The notes: generated from the sequence alone by a model not told the origin. A DNA stretch of 64,000 nt from Sepioteuthis lessoniana (GCA_963585895.1 OY757921.1:79246316-79310315), one strand, 5' to 3'; shown: positions 1-10,800, counted from the first letter of the stretch. A program made the numbers and translations.

Positions 1-452
1 ATTTTATTCGCCACGAACATAACATATAATTTCATTTCTTTTATTTTTATCTAATTTTTTTTTATATTAATATTCAATTTTATTACTAAATGTTCTTAAG
101 TCTTAAAATCTAATTTTTATTGCTAACGGTTTTATAAGCAATAAAATTTTACTAACAATTTCACCTTTGAAGTTGCACTAAACGTAACAGTGATATTTTT
201 CTGTCTTATCACCGGGTCAGTATTGACATGAGGTCATTTTACAGTGGAAATGGGGGGGGCACACACGAATAGAACTTCGTAAGTGACCATTACAAAAAAA
301 TTGCTTGGTCCCGTTGCTATTTCCTCTGAAAGGGGGCCTTAGGCGCCGGACATAAAAACCCGGCTCTCTCCCATTTTTAGGCGAAGGCAGGTGCTTAAAG
401 ATAGGATACCAAGCGAATAATATCTTACCTAAACTTACCAGAAGACGAGAAA
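1..452. other. stretch without recognisable gene
   Basis: AT-rich for 180 bp, then mixed sequence with a GGCGCCGG motif at 332-339. The 95-codon minus frame at 217-504 overlaps the start of the E repeat and matches nothing known. Confidence 0.5.
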
Positions 453-1062
453 GTTGATTAATTGGTTGTTTTGTTTTACGGCGTATCAGCCCTTTTGGGG
501 TCATTTAACGCCAAAGTAAGTCATTTTGATAAAAGTTTCAAACAGTTACGTTGAGTATAAGTAGAGCTTTTTGTTTACACACAGTTAAAGGTCAAAACAG
601 TTCTATTTTAAACAGTTCAGTTTCGCATAAGTACACAGTTTAAATGTCAAAAACAGTTCGATTTCAAACAATTCAGTTTAGCGTAAGTATAAATTTTTGT
701 TTAACACAGTTAGATGTCAAAACAGTTTTATTTCAAACAATTTAGTTTAGCGTAATTTCATAGTTGAGTTCTATTTGACCCATAGATATGACCCTATTAG
801 GTGGACCTGGGAGCGATAGCAATCAAGGAGTACTCCGCATTCCGCAAAGATCAGCATTACTGAAGCTTCACCATCAGATTGCTTAGTGTCATAAACAGGA
901 CACTCGTTAGAAGAGTCTTACACTTCTGCAGAGATGCAGTCAGTGTATTTTACAGCCCCAGCCGACTGAACCACTTATTGGGAGAGCCTTGCCCCTCGCC
1001 AGAGATACAGTCAGTGTATTCTACGGCCCCAGCCGACTGGGCCACATGGCAAAAGACGAGTA
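453..1062 (+). repeat. composite repeat E, nearly complete
   Basis: GATTAATTGGTTGTTTTG head, internal units from 540 to 760, and a 3' module from GACCCATAGATATGACCC to CCCAGCCGACTGGGCC with a duplicated end (CAGTGTATT twice). Confidence 0.8.
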
Positions 1063-1087
1063 ACTCCTTAAGGACGAAGTGTAACAT

Positions 1088-1230
1088 ATCATCGTAGGAA
1101 ATGAAATCGGCGACATGAGTTCAAATTCCTGAACAGAGCTGTTTGTATTTCCCTTGGGGAGGTGGAAGAGAGCCAAAATACATACTTCCAACAAAAATCC
1201 GGTTTTCCCTTCCATAACAATCGTCTCTAG
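1088..1230 (+). repeat. SINE A, 5' fragment
   Basis: CATCGTAGGAAATGAAATCG, GAGTTCAAATTCC and TTTCCCTTGGGGAGGTGG. It follows an E copy. Confidence 0.55.
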
Positions 1231-1289
1231 TTTATTTACTACGATCCGTTGGTATTTTTAGAATAAAACATAACATTAAGGTTTACAAT

Positions 1290-1574
1290 GGAGGTGCCCG
1301 TGGTGTGATGGTTTTCGTCGTAGGAAATGGACACGGCGAAACGAGTTCAAATCCTGGACCTGACTGATTGCATTTCACATAGCACTAATACCCTTGGGAA
1401 AGGTATCAATCCAATTATTCTCCCTCCAGCTATGGGTAAATAGTAGGGCAGACTAGGTTTTGGTGAGGCAACTAGTCTAGGAGAAGGAAAACTGTGAATT
1501 CAAACCTGTTAAACTCCGCTTAAAAATTGACCTTGTGTCATATTCTGCCCAAGCGGAGGGGTTGGGTAAATATG
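1290..1574 (+). repeat. SINE A, full length
   Basis: GAGGTGCCCGTGGTGTGATGG head, GAGTTCAAATCCTGG B box, AGGGGTTGGGTAAATATG tail. Confidence 0.87.
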
Positions 1575-1626
1575 ATTATTGTTTACATTGCCTTTTTTAA
1601 TACTAACAAATTCTATTTCTTATCCA

Positions 1627-1815
1627 CCCTGTCGATGGGGCTTAGTCTACGCTAACAGTATCATCAGCAGAGGGGTAAGACACCTCCAGAAAAAAGGGGG
1701 TGTCGTAGGTATGACACTAAACTGTATATGATTGTGAAACTCCAGTTCTGGATATCTGGAGAGTATGCAGTACCCCTTCATTGACATTACTCCTGGTTCC
1801 ACTCTGACCTAGACT
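1627..1815 (-). repeat. composite repeat E, 3' module, inverted
   Basis: Minus-oriented CAGTACCCCTTCATTGACAT and GGTTCCACTCTGACC. It lies head to head with the plus copy at 1826. Confidence 0.6.
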
Positions 1816-1825
1816 AAAAGTAACC

Positions 1826-2160
1826 TGTTTAGGGTTATTTTATGCCTAGGGGTTAGGGAATAGCGTTCATTGTACGTTTATATTTACATTTTTATGTTTT
1901 TGTTTCTTCTGAGTGTTTTTGTTTTTGTAGACTCTCCTATTGAATGCTAAAGGTTTTTAAACAGACCTATCTGAGCCACTCCAGGTAACAGTGGGCCTCG
2001 GAATAATGACAATAAAAGAGTATTCCACAGATCTCCAAAACTGGAGCCTCACCTTCAAATTCAGTTTAGTGTCATACCCAGGACACCCCTTTTTGGGGAG
2101 TCTTCCTGCTCTTTAGGAGATACAGTTAGCATATTTTAAGGCTCACTGACAGAGCAACAT
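1826..2160 (+). repeat. composite repeat E, diverged subfamily
   Basis: TTTAGGGTTATTTTATGCC head, then CCACTCCAGGTAACAGTGGG and the CCCAGGACACCCCTTTTTGG module. Confidence 0.68.
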
Positions 2161-2177
2161 ATTAATTGTTAATTTCG

Positions 2178-2475
2178 TGGTGCCCGTGGTGTAACGGTTA
2201 TCATCGTAGGAAATGGATACGGTGATCCAAGTTCAAACCGTGGACGAGGCTGATTAGATTTGACATAACGCTGATACACTTAAGAAGAGTATGAATCCAA
2301 TTATTCTCCTTCCAGCTATGCATAAATTGTAGGGCAGATTGGGTTCTATAGCTTTGGTTATGCAACCAGTCTAGAAGAAGGAAAACCCTAAATTCAAACC
2401 TGATAAACTCCGCTTAAAAACTAACCTTTTGTCACATCCTACCCGTGCCGAGGAGTTGGTAAATACATATAATTA
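2178..2475 (+). repeat. SINE A, full length, diverged
   Basis: TGGTGCCCGTGGTGTAACGG head, AAGTTCAAACCGTGG B box, GGAGTTGGTAAATAC tail. Confidence 0.83.
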
Positions 2476-2830
2476 TTAATAGCCAAACACCCCCAGGAAT
2501 ATGCCCGTTTTAGATACACCTCTGTTTTTGTGCATTATTTGTTTCGGAAAAAGTTATGTAATTCTGAAAAAAAAAGAGAAAGTTTTCAACTATGAAAATC
2601 AATGTTTGATATATAACCCTTTGAGGTCAACGTTTTAAGAGTTTACGATTTGTCCTCTCGACTTTATTTGCCATTCGTTGTTGATTATTTTATGAAAAAT
2701 AAAAACGAGGCTGGAGTGAATATAGTCGTACACATGTACAACTTTATTATTCCTATCTTTGCTCGTTTACATTCAGCAAAACGAGAACTATCTTCTAGCA
2801 AATTTTCATCAAAAGATTTTTTTTCATTGT
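2476..2830. other. stretch without recognisable gene
   Basis: AT-rich with an A-run at 2568-2577. No gene or repeat family was recognised. Confidence 0.5.
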
Positions 2831-3108
2831 AGGGAGACAATAAATAATTATCTCCCTTGGATAGTGGGGCGTGTCCGTAGTCACATGGGACAATCCCAGA
2901 ATCCAAACTGACCCTTTAACCTTTGTTCTTTAAGCAATAAAGACATTATTTTTTGTTTCTGTACTTTGAATAGTGAAGACTTTGTCTTCTCTCCCTGTGA
3001 TAGACGTTGAACTTTTTTTATCACAAGTAAACCTTTTTCCCGCTTTTGTACCCCTTTCAAATACTACTTTTTCATAGAGCAATATTTGCATATTTTATCT
3101 GTTCTGGC

Positions 3109-3115
<7 letters not shown>
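2831..3115 (+). repeat. repeat H, 5' part
   Basis: AGGGAGACAATAAATAATTA, TTTGTACCCCTTTCAAATAC and GAGCAATATTTGCATATTTT match 33268-33520. Confidence 0.65.

Positions 3116-3157
<42 letters not shown>
3113..3157. repeat. (TA)n microsatellite
   Basis: About 22 TA units between repeat H and the LINE tail. Confidence 0.95.
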
Positions 3158-3160
<3 letters not shown>

Positions 3161-3184
3161 GTATGACCGATAGCCTATCGATTT

Positions 3185-3625
3185 TTGCCAGCAGCGGTCC
3201 TATCCATACTACTGTATGGATGCACCACTTGGACGCTGACTAAGCATATAGAGAAAAAGCTCGACGGCAATTGCACAAGGATGCTACGAGCTATATTAAA
3301 TCCTGGAAGCAACATCCAACAAAACAGTAGCTGTACGGCCACCTTCCACCCATCTCGAAGACAATCCAAATTAGATGATCAAGACATGCGGGACACTGCT
3401 GGAGGACCGAGGATGAACTTATAAGTGACGTTCTCCTATGGTCCCCTTCACACGAACGCGTGAGTGTAGGACGACCAGCTAGAACTTATCTACAACAGCT
3501 TTGTACGGACACATGGTGTAGCCTGGAAAACCTGCTGGAACCGATGGATGATAGAGATGGATAACAAGAGAGAGTTAGGGAAATCCATGCGAGCAGCACG
3601 ACATAATGATGATGATATCATGTGA
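3185..3625 (+). pseudogene. LINE 3' end (reverse-transcriptase polyprotein C-terminus)
   Basis: It reads [20 protein letters not shown] and then TRMLRAILN. After a frameshift come KSWKQHPTKQ and LYGHLPPISKTIQI, then [16 protein letters not shown] and GRPARTYLQQLCTDT. This is a widespread non-LTR retrotransposon C-terminal tail. The (ATG)n end follows. It is 5' truncated and broken by frameshifts and stops. Confidence 0.85.
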
Positions 3626-4099
3626 CAATATACCCTGTGGCCGACCCCCACTATCTCAACCTCATAAACCACTCATGGCCATCCGATCGTCTAGTGGTTT
3701 CTCACATCTCCAGCCAGGCGTATTTCACATTTCTTTACAAACACACAAGACACAACATACACAATCGAGATGGTGAAAGAAAAGCGGAAGAAGAGGGAGG
3801 TTTATGACACTTTCCTAGCGTGTCACGGGTGTGTACTCGAAAATTCCCACACAGCTACTAGGAACGCAGTCTCATCCTCTCACGTTGGCCAACCCGGCCT
3901 CTGGGTCCACAGGTCCCAGCTCCTCGCCTAGCAGTCGCCCTTCCCTGACTTCTGTTGACTGCTCTCTCCTGTTGACTGCCCTGGGACCTTGCCTTCCCTC
4001 GTTTTCTTCCAATCACGTAGAAAGTCTCGCCAAAACAGACAAAGGCATACTCCTTTTGGCACTCACCCACACCCACAGAAACGAAAGCCACCTGTCATG
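3626..4099. other. stretch without recognisable gene
   Basis: Moderate GC content. Two overlapping opposite frames of 77 and 96 codons at 3831-4121 match no family I know and have no flanking splice context I trust. Confidence 0.5.
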
Positions 4100-4245
4100 C
4101 CACTATCATGTATTTATTTGATGTTGACATATGTGTAAATGAGCTTGTTTTGGCGTTCCTTTCATTTATTTAGTGTTAGTGTATAATGAATACACTGATT
4201 CTAATATTGGATCTTGGTGATTAGGGACTCGACTAAAATTCCTCT
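4100..4245 (+). repeat. repeat H, 3' part
   Basis: GTAAATGAGCTTGTTTTGGC, TTTAGTGTTAGTGTATAATG and GGTGATTAGGGACTCGACTA match 33590-33680. The 5' part of the same family lies at 2831-3115. Confidence 0.6.
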
Positions 4246-4302
4246 CAAATAATAAAACAATATCATTATTCTGCTTGCTGTTATTTTTATTGGTCATAGT
4301 AA

Positions 4303-4556
4303 AGTAAAGTTGGCGACCCTAGTCGAGGGTGGCCAGAAGATTCCCTTTTCGATAGCCACTACACCAAGGTGTAGGGGAAGGCGCTACTCCTTTCCCTGGA
4401 TAGCTCCACTTTACCCTTGATCCGTACCTTATAATGCTGAGTGTTAAGCAAGGAGGCATCAAGTACCATTTTTTGAGTCTTTGGTATGACTCGACCTGGG
4501 ATTGAACACAGGTCTCCCGAGCCATTGGCGAACACTCTAACCACTAGGCCAATGTC
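4303..4556 (-). repeat. SINE B, full length
   Basis: AAAGTTGGCGACCCTAGTCG end at left, and a B box GGGATTGAACAC plus head CCACTAGGCCAATG at right. Confidence 0.86.
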
Positions 4557-4779
4557 CGGTATTATTGGTCATGAGGTGTATAAAATATCAAATTTCAATT
4601 CTTGAACCAATCAATATTTAAATATCAATTATAGAAGAATTATCTGAAATGAATGAGACTTGATAGAATAATTAAAATAATCGTCAGGTCTAGTAAAAGC
4701 ACTTAGGAAAATTAATGTTTTAAAGACTAAGAACTTCAATTCCACTTCCAAAAATTCAAGGGAAATTTACTGTACAAGG

Positions 4780-4935
4780 CTATTACGTTCACTTTTAGAT
4801 TAATACCCTTGAGAAAGGCATGAACCCCTTTAACCCCATTTCCTATCTATGTGATAAATAGTATAACATCTGTACTTCTACAAGGATTCCTTTAGCATTA
4901 AATAACCCTCGAAGGCTTATGTACCATTAAAACAA
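4780..4935 (+). repeat. SINE C, 3' part
   Basis: TATTACGTTCACTTTTAG through CTTCTACAAGGATTCC to CCATTAAAACAAAAGAAACC. The tRNA-like head is missing. Confidence 0.65.
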
Positions 4936-4964
4936 AAGAAACCAAGATATATATTACTATCCAC

Positions 4965-5100
4965 AGATAGGATGTTTCGCTGTATCTCAACTCTTCGGTT
5001 TGGCTAGACACTCAAGATGCTTCAAACTGGGATCCAAACCCGACCGACATAAAATCAGCCGGATGTCTTACCCGAGAGCCATCGTCATTCTCAGCATTAG
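4965..5100 (-). repeat. SINE D, tRNA-like end
   Basis: In minus orientation the B box GGGTTTGGATCCC and an A-box-like GATGGCTCTCGGGTAAG are spaced as in a tRNA. The left part matches 45830-45895. Confidence 0.7.
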
Positions 5101-5109
5101 TGAAGGAAT

Positions 5110-5567
5110 TTTAACATTTTATATATATATATATATATATAATGTTAAAATTCCTATATATATATATATATAGGAATTTTAACATATATAGGAATTTTAA
5201 CATTATATATATATATATATATTAGTAATATCCAGTCAGCGTCCGAATGTTTCTAACATCTATTCTTTTGACCCCCTTCGACCTCGCCAGAGAACTTAAA
5301 TTTTATTTTATTTTATTTTATTTCTTTTATTTTTTTTTCCTCGTGCACATATGAACTGTAAATCCTCTTTTGTTGTTCCGCAACCTCAAGTCTAACATGT
5401 AAAAAGTCATCAGACGAGACGGAGAGTATAATAATATTCTCCGGCCAAATAAATCTATAATGACAAATTCACCAGATTTGAGTTTCCTTCTAGTTGCACT
5501 ATATATATATATATATATATAGTACAATTAAATGGAGATTCAAACTCGGTTGGACACTGACTGGATA

Positions 5568-5605
<38 letters not shown>
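5110..5605. repeat. (TA)n tracts and TAGGAATTTTAACAT units
   Basis: TA runs at about 5120, 5155, 5203, 5502 and 5572-5605. AGGAATTTTAACAT and its complement AATGTTAAAATTCCT alternate with them and can fold into hairpins. Confidence 0.85.
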
Positions 5606-5606
<1 letters not shown>

Positions 5607-5608
<2 letters not shown>

Positions 5609-5870
5609 CATCCACGGACAGACTGTTTCGTTGTATCATAACTCCTCAGTGTGACGAGATGCTTCAAGCTGGGATCGAAATCCGCCTAACTTTACATCAG
5701 CCAATCGGTAACCCGACGGCGGCTTGGGAATTTAACGCATATGTATTAACTTTCGTTTGTTTGCATTTTACGCGATCGGATACTGGAGTGCTCAATTCGT
5801 TAGAAAAGCTTTACACTATACGAGTGGCAACCGTCAACTCCTTCACCAGAGTTCCCTTTATTCTCTTCTC
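5607..5870 (-). repeat. SINE D with long body
   Basis: CATCCACGGACAGACTG, then GATGCTTCAAGCTGGGATCG, then a body (CTTTCGTTTGTTTGCATTTT) that matches 45890-46038 in inverse orientation. Confidence 0.72.
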
Positions 5871-5873
5871 GTG

Positions 5874-6168
5874 ATAATATTTACCAACCCCTCCGCTCTG
5901 GCAGGATATGACACAAGCTCAGTTTTTAAGCGGAATTTGACAGGTTTGAATTCAGAGTATTCCTTCTCCTAGACTAGTTGCCTCACCAAGGCTGAAGAAC
6001 CTAGTCTGTCCTACTATTTACCCATAGCTGGAAGGAGAAAAATTGGATTCATAGCTTTCCCAAGGGTATTAGTGCTATGTGAAATGCAATCAATCTCGTC
6101 CAGGATCTGAACTCGTGTTGCCGTGTCCATTTCCGACGACGATAACAATTACACCACGAGCACCTCCT
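5874..6168 (-). repeat. SINE A, full length
   Basis: GATAATATTTACCAACCCCT at left, and the tRNA-like head with GAACTCGTGTTGCCG and ACAATTACACCACG at right. Confidence 0.87.
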
Positions 6169-6175
6169 CTTTTAT

Positions 6176-6345
6176 TCTCTTCTCGTGATATGATGGCTAA
6201 AGTGCTGGACTGCGACCTTGAAGTAAGTGAGTTCGAAACCCAGTCGGGCCATTATGTTCACTTTTGAACTAATATCCTTTGGGAAAGTTAAATAACCCAC
6301 GAAGGTTAATATGCCATTAAACAAAGAAAACATAAAAGAATGATA
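6176..6345 (+). repeat. SINE C, internally shortened
   Basis: GATGGCTAAAGTGCTGGACT head, GAGTTCGAAACCCAG B box, then directly the CCATTAAACAAAG tail. The CTATGGGTTAAATAG part is missing. Confidence 0.72.
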
Positions 6346-6378
6346 TAGCGTTGTCATCAACTGCTACTATGTTAACCG

Positions 6379-6672
6379 GAGGTGCCCGTGGTGTAATGGT
6401 TATCGTCGCAGGATGTGGACACGGTGACACGAGTTCAAATCCTGGACGAGACTGATTGTTTTTTTCACATAGCACTAATACCCTTGGGAAAGGTATGAAT
6501 CCAAATATTCTCCCCCCAGCTATGGGTAAATAGTAGGACAGACTAGGTTCTTCAGCCTTGGTGAGGCGACTAGTCTAGGAGAAGGAAAACTGTGAATTCA
6601 AACCTGTTAAACTCCGCTTAATAATTGACCTTGTGTCATATCCTGCCCGAGCGGAGGGGTTGGTAAATAGGA
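6379..6672 (+). repeat. SINE A, full length reference copy
   Basis: Nearly consensus: GGTGCCCGTGGTGTAATGGT head, GAGTTCAAATCCTGG B box, TCTCCCCCCAGCTATGGG body, GGGGTTGGTAAATA tail. About 290 bp. Confidence 0.9.
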
Positions 6673-7077
6673 CTATGTTAACCCGAAGCCAGCCGACTGA
6701 CATCGGCAGATTGCTGATTGTCGTAATAATGATGATTGATCGTCTTAATGGTCAAGGAAAGTGAAACAAAACAAAACAAAATAAAACCTTTTGCTGTTCA
6801 TTCTCTTTTCGTTCCCTTCAATGAAATCGTAGAAAGGAGTAGAAAAACAGATATCGGTCTCTTGTTGTTAGGGCAGAGATTCGTGAATTTTCCAAATTTT
6901 TTGGTCGAATTTCTTTGCTGCTGCAGACCAACCTGTTCATCCCGTATATAAGCGATTCGCTCTCTAATTCTATGAGTTTCTAGCTCGGTCTTATGGCTCA
7001 CATCAGAAGATCACTGCTCTTCATCAAAATCCCCCCCCAGCGCATGCAGGGAATCATTAGTATACCGTGGGTTAACG
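6673..7077. other. stretch without recognisable gene
   Basis: Contains an (ACAAA)n tract at 6768-6784. No repeat family or coding signal was recognised. Confidence 0.5.
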
Positions 7078-7134
7078 CCAAGTCATCTGCGGTTTTATCA
7101 TCATCATCATTTGCCGACAGCGCGGATTCTCTTA

Positions 7135-7165
<31 letters not shown>

Positions 7166-7390
7166 GCAAGTCCTTTAGATGGCATCCTGTGTTTGCATAT
7201 AGCTGATGAATATAAGTTTTTTTCTGGTCGGCCAATGTTTAGGTGTCCCTGTGTAGGAGTCCATAGGAGAATGTCGCTTATGTGTTCGTCCTTACTTCAC
7301 CAGCACGTCCTGCTCCTCTTACCTGGATGGTTTATGAAATGTGAAGTAAGTGGCTAAACAGTCGCAGTTAGTCTGCATCAGTAATAGTTT
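7078..7390 (-). pseudogene. LINE 3' end, diverged
   Basis: ATCATCATCATC tail at left, then reversed homology to the GRPARTYIQQLC and [11 protein letters not shown] region of the other copies. A (TC)n run lies at 7141-7167 inside it. Confidence 0.65.
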
Positions 7391-7444
7391 CTGTGGGATA
7401 TCGTCTGCTTTTGTTGCATGAAACTATTTTCTTTTATTAGATCT

Positions 7445-7665
7445 GGTTGGCTGGTTGTTTTTTCAATAGTGTATCAACCCTTTTCGGGTCATTTAAGGCC
7501 GAATTAAATCATGGCATATCAATCATTGTAGGTTATTTAATACCGAATCCATTTTTATACATATACACAGTTCTATTTCAAACACTTTGGTTTAGCAGAT
7601 GTACGCAGTTTCAATGTCAAAAACTGTTAGATTTCAAACAATTTAGTTTGACATATAGGATCCAC
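7445..7665 (+). repeat. composite repeat E, 5' part
   Basis: GGTTGGCTGGTTGTTTTT head, then GTATCAACCCTTTTCGGGTC, then two internal units. Confidence 0.72.
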
Positions 7666-7707
7666 ACTTTTTAAATTTTATTTAAATTAGCTAAGAACAC
7701 GTAAATC

Positions 7708-8010
7708 AGAATATTCTAGAAAAAAGGACCCAAACTTCACTAACTAAGAATATTTTTCAGCCAATCAGCAAACACATAGTTTAGAACATTCTCGAAAAAC
7801 GAGTCGAATATTAACTTGCCGAAAGATTTTTCATAGAATCAAAAAATAGGTGCCTTAATAAATAAGCAATTTCTACGATTCTCATTGGTTAGATCAGGTC
7901 ACGAGTTGTGTTTACTCAAACGTCCGCACATTTGAATTTTAGCTGACCCGCAATAACATCTACCTGCGTAAACTTAAAATAGATCATTTCGATCCACTCA
8001 AAGAGTATAA
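7708..8010 (+). promoter_or_regulatory. heat-shock-type promoter candidate without attached gene
   Basis: Two perfect three-unit heat-shock elements, GAATATTCTAGAA (7709-7721) and GAACATTCTCGAA (7784-7796), are followed by further half-sites. CCAATCAG lies at 7761-7768, an inverted CCAAT (ATTGG) at 7884-7888, and TATAA at 8006-8010. This order is that of hsp promoters, where HSF trimers bind nGAAn arrays. No HSP open frame follows in the window, so a spliced 5' exon, a non-coding RNA or a dead promoter are all possible. Confidence 0.45.
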
Positions 8011-8465
8011 GAACCCAAATTTTTTTAGTTCAAAGGAGAGACGACACACAAACGACACATGTTGAAGAAAAAGTCAGACGTACTCAAATACACTAAAACG
8101 CTAACAGTGGGCTTGAATGACCAATAGATTAAGTGATTTATACTTACCAGAACTCACACATACCCGCACACATACACATGTATGTAAGTACAAGTTGACC
8201 TCTCTCTTTCTCCTTGTTATCCCTGACAAAAAAACATTCTTGTTTTTACATACACACACACAACTCTATACATCGAAAAATTTATGAACATTACTACCTT
8301 TGTATTTTTGTTATTTGTCCAGTTGTGATAAAGAAAAAATTGTTTGCTTTTTAACATTCATGTTTTGGTCAATTTTCTTTCATCTACGTTTGTTTGTACA
8401 AATTGTGTTGTATATTGTGAAACTGACGCTTAGAGTTACATCTTAGAGAAATACTCATTCCTCCA

Positions 8466-8690
8466 CAAACATGAGTACAGTTTTTTGTTTACACACAGTT
8501 AATGTCCAAACAGTTCCATTTCAAACAATTCAGTTTAGCATAAGTACAGTTTAAATGTCAAACAGTCCTAACAACATGAGTACAATTTTTCGTTTACACA
8601 CAGTTGAATGTAAAAACAGTTAATTTCAAATAATTCAGTTTAGCGTAATTACAGTTTAGTTCTATTTGACCCATAGATAGGAACCTGTCA
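8466..8690 (+). repeat. composite repeat E, internal units
   Basis: Three or four units of the TTTCAAACAATTCAGTTTAG type, ending at TTTGACCCATAGATAGG. Confidence 0.72.
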
Positions 8691-8691
8691 T

Positions 8692-9055
8692 GGTTTATAA
8701 AATGGTGCTTGGCGAGTGTTCTAAAAATAGAAAAATGTAGACACACTGACACCAAGAATTCAAAATTGGGCGGCAAAAATAAGGAACCGTTTCTTTTGGT
8801 AGGAGGAGATGAAGAGAAGTAGTATGAGTTTTGGTAGGAGGTACACAAAAGGACACGCGAGGAAAGAAGTTAGTTCACTACTAGAGTCTATGAGGGAATA
8901 GAACTCAGCGAATCAGCTCCTGTATCAACAAAATTTAAAAGGTTGTAACTTGATGTAAAAATCTAATTTTCTCATACCAAAAAGAAAACATCATTAATTT
9001 AAAGTTTGTGTTTCTTCTAATAATAACAACAACGAAGAAATACAACAAACCTATT
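8692..9055. other. stretch without recognisable gene
   Basis: AT-rich, separating the internal units (8466-8690) from the 3' module (9056-9258) of what may be one E copy with an insertion between them. Confidence 0.4.
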
Positions 9056-9258
9056 AGATGCTACCACACCGGGCCAGAGGGGACCTGGGAACGATGGCAA
9101 CAAAGAGATACTCTGCATTCCCCCAAAGCCCCAATATTACTACAACCTCACTATCAAATTTTTTAGTTTCATATCCAGGACACTCGTTGGGGGAATCTTA
9201 TCCCCCCTGCAGAGATGCAGACGGTATATTTTGCAGCTCCAGCCGACTGGGCCATTTT
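9056..9258 (+). repeat. composite repeat E, 3' module
   Basis: GATGCTACCACACCGGGCC through CATTCCCCCAAAGCCCC to CCAGCCGACTGGGCC. Confidence 0.75.
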
Positions 9259-9261
9259 ATT

Positions 9262-9796
9262 AGATCTACTGACGTTTGTAGTACGCAATCTAGGCAGATT
9301 ATGAAAAGATATGGTACCAATGTATTTCCTTACAAGACTACACTGATAATGTCAAAGAAATCAGTGTCAACATCAGAATAACGAACCATTACCTTCGTGT
9401 TTTTATAGAGCATCATTCAAAACAATGCCATAGGAAAGTTATCTGTTTAACATCAACATTTTAAAAGATCAACGATAAAAAAAATTACGATATGAGCTAT
9501 GGTAAAAAACACATCTGATATGTTAGTGGAAAGGAGTATCTCATGAGTTGATGAAGGCATTAGGTTATATATCCCAAAAATTCACTATGAATTGACTGGC
9601 AAGAACACATGGCCCAGAGGATAAGGCATTTGGTTAAAAAGTGAAAACATCTAGAGGTTGCGGGTTCAATCGCAACTACAGGTAAAAATAACAAAGTATA
9701 CTTAGTATAACTTAACACTTATACCCGTTCATAGCTAACAGAATTGACAATAGTCGACCATGTGATTCAAATAAAGGGTTCAGTTCGAGATTCTGT
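9262..9796. other. stretch without recognisable gene
   Basis: At 9608-9680 GGCCCAGAGGATAAGGCATT and GGTTGCGGGTTCAATCGC have tRNA-like spacing and are probably the head of another SINE. The rest is unassigned. Confidence 0.45.
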
Positions 9797-9900
9797 GTGG
9801 ACTGTATGAAACAACTGAAGAAGGCCGAAGGATATATTGGCCGAAATGTCGTGAGTATAACAATGAAGATGGGATCAATAGTCCGAATATTCTACCGAAT
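9797..9900 (+). ncRNA. hammerhead-like core, decayed
   Basis: CTGAAGA (C-U-G-A-N-G-A box), then a possible GGCC/GGCC stem around a 12-nt loop, then GAAA, at 9813-9845. The flanking stems I and III do not form well. The following sequence (CAATAGTCCGA, CAAGCTTCATC) is shared with the palindrome at 50080-50196. Confidence 0.35.
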
Positions 9901-9940
9901 AACAATTATCAAGCTTCATCACAGAATTTCTTCGACAAAT

Positions 9941-9997
9941 CATCATCATGTCATGACGCTAGCACGGATATCCCTGACCCTCTCTCGCCACTTCTCC
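9941..9997 (-). pseudogene. LINE 3' terminal piece with (ATC)n tail
   Basis: AATCATCATCATGTC followed by GCACGGATATCCCTGACC is the same 3' end seen at 42318, here separated from the rest of the LINE by the LTR. Confidence 0.7.
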
Positions 9998-10623
9998 TGT
10001 AGAAATTTTGGTAAGGAACTGGTGATCCTGTTTCACCGAACAGCAGCAGCCCCTTGTGGTCACGTGGTGTCCATCATAAAAAGGAGCTCCACTGGAGACT
10101 CTCTCTCTTTTGGTTCCACAACCAACACTGCTAGCACAGGTCCTTTTCGTAGCAGCCCTTGATGGCACACGTATTTGGTACCTTCCACCACCAGCCAGGA
10201 CCCAAGAGCGACGAACGCACGTGCTGGGTTAAAAGGAACAGGACACACACAGTTAAGTTCCAGCAGGCATTTTATCTGCAAACCCACTTTATCTACTTCA
10301 CCTTACCTTCAATCTCACAAACCTTATCAAACCTACTTTATAACAACCTTGCAACTAAACCTTACAAAACCCTTCCAGCTATCGGAACTTTGTGAACTCC
10401 TTTTTGAACTGTTACTTACACATTCGTTGTTTATTCCATTTGGTGTAAAACCCTGTTTATTGTTGTAGTTGTTGTTGTATATAAATTTTGTTGCATGTAT
10501 AAGTCGTTCGTCTTCCTTTCTTCAAAAGCTCTCACCCAAATCTCTACTGCTGGTTGAGTACGGTTTATTCTTTTACAAAACGTAGGAATAAACCGGGCTT
10601 TTCGGGGCTTATAATAATCCCCA
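9998..10623 (+). mobile_element. solo-LTR-like fossil inserted in a LINE tail
   Basis: It begins TGTAG, ends AATCCCCA, and carries an AATAAA 33 bp before its end. TTCTCC stands on both sides (9992-9997 and 10624-10629) as a 6-bp target duplication. It is homologous to 22460-23113. No internal retroelement genes are present. Family and age are unknown, but it is younger than the LINE it interrupts. Confidence 0.65.
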
Positions 10624-10800
10624 TTCTCCCTATCGTTCATCGCCACTGGCAGGTCTTCAGGGATACATCTCGTATCCTCACATAGCTGCTGAATGTATGT
10701 TCGAGCTGGTCGTCCTGCTTTTGCCCGGCCATATGTGGGGGTCCATAGGAGTACATCACTTATGAGCTTGTCCTTGCTTCTCCAGCAGTGTCCTGATGAA
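10624..10800 (-). pseudogene. LINE 3' end, part upstream of the LTR insertion
   Basis: On the minus strand it reads [20 protein letters not shown], then [20 protein letters not shown] and PEDLPVAMNDRE. This is the C-terminal tail common to a LINE family in this window. The continuation lies at 9941-9997, beyond the inserted LTR. Confidence 0.8.

Noticed and set aside
6379-6450. functional tRNA genes at SINE heads
   Set aside because: A and B boxes are present, but cloverleaf arms do not pair fully and each head continues into a SINE body that is repeated many times.
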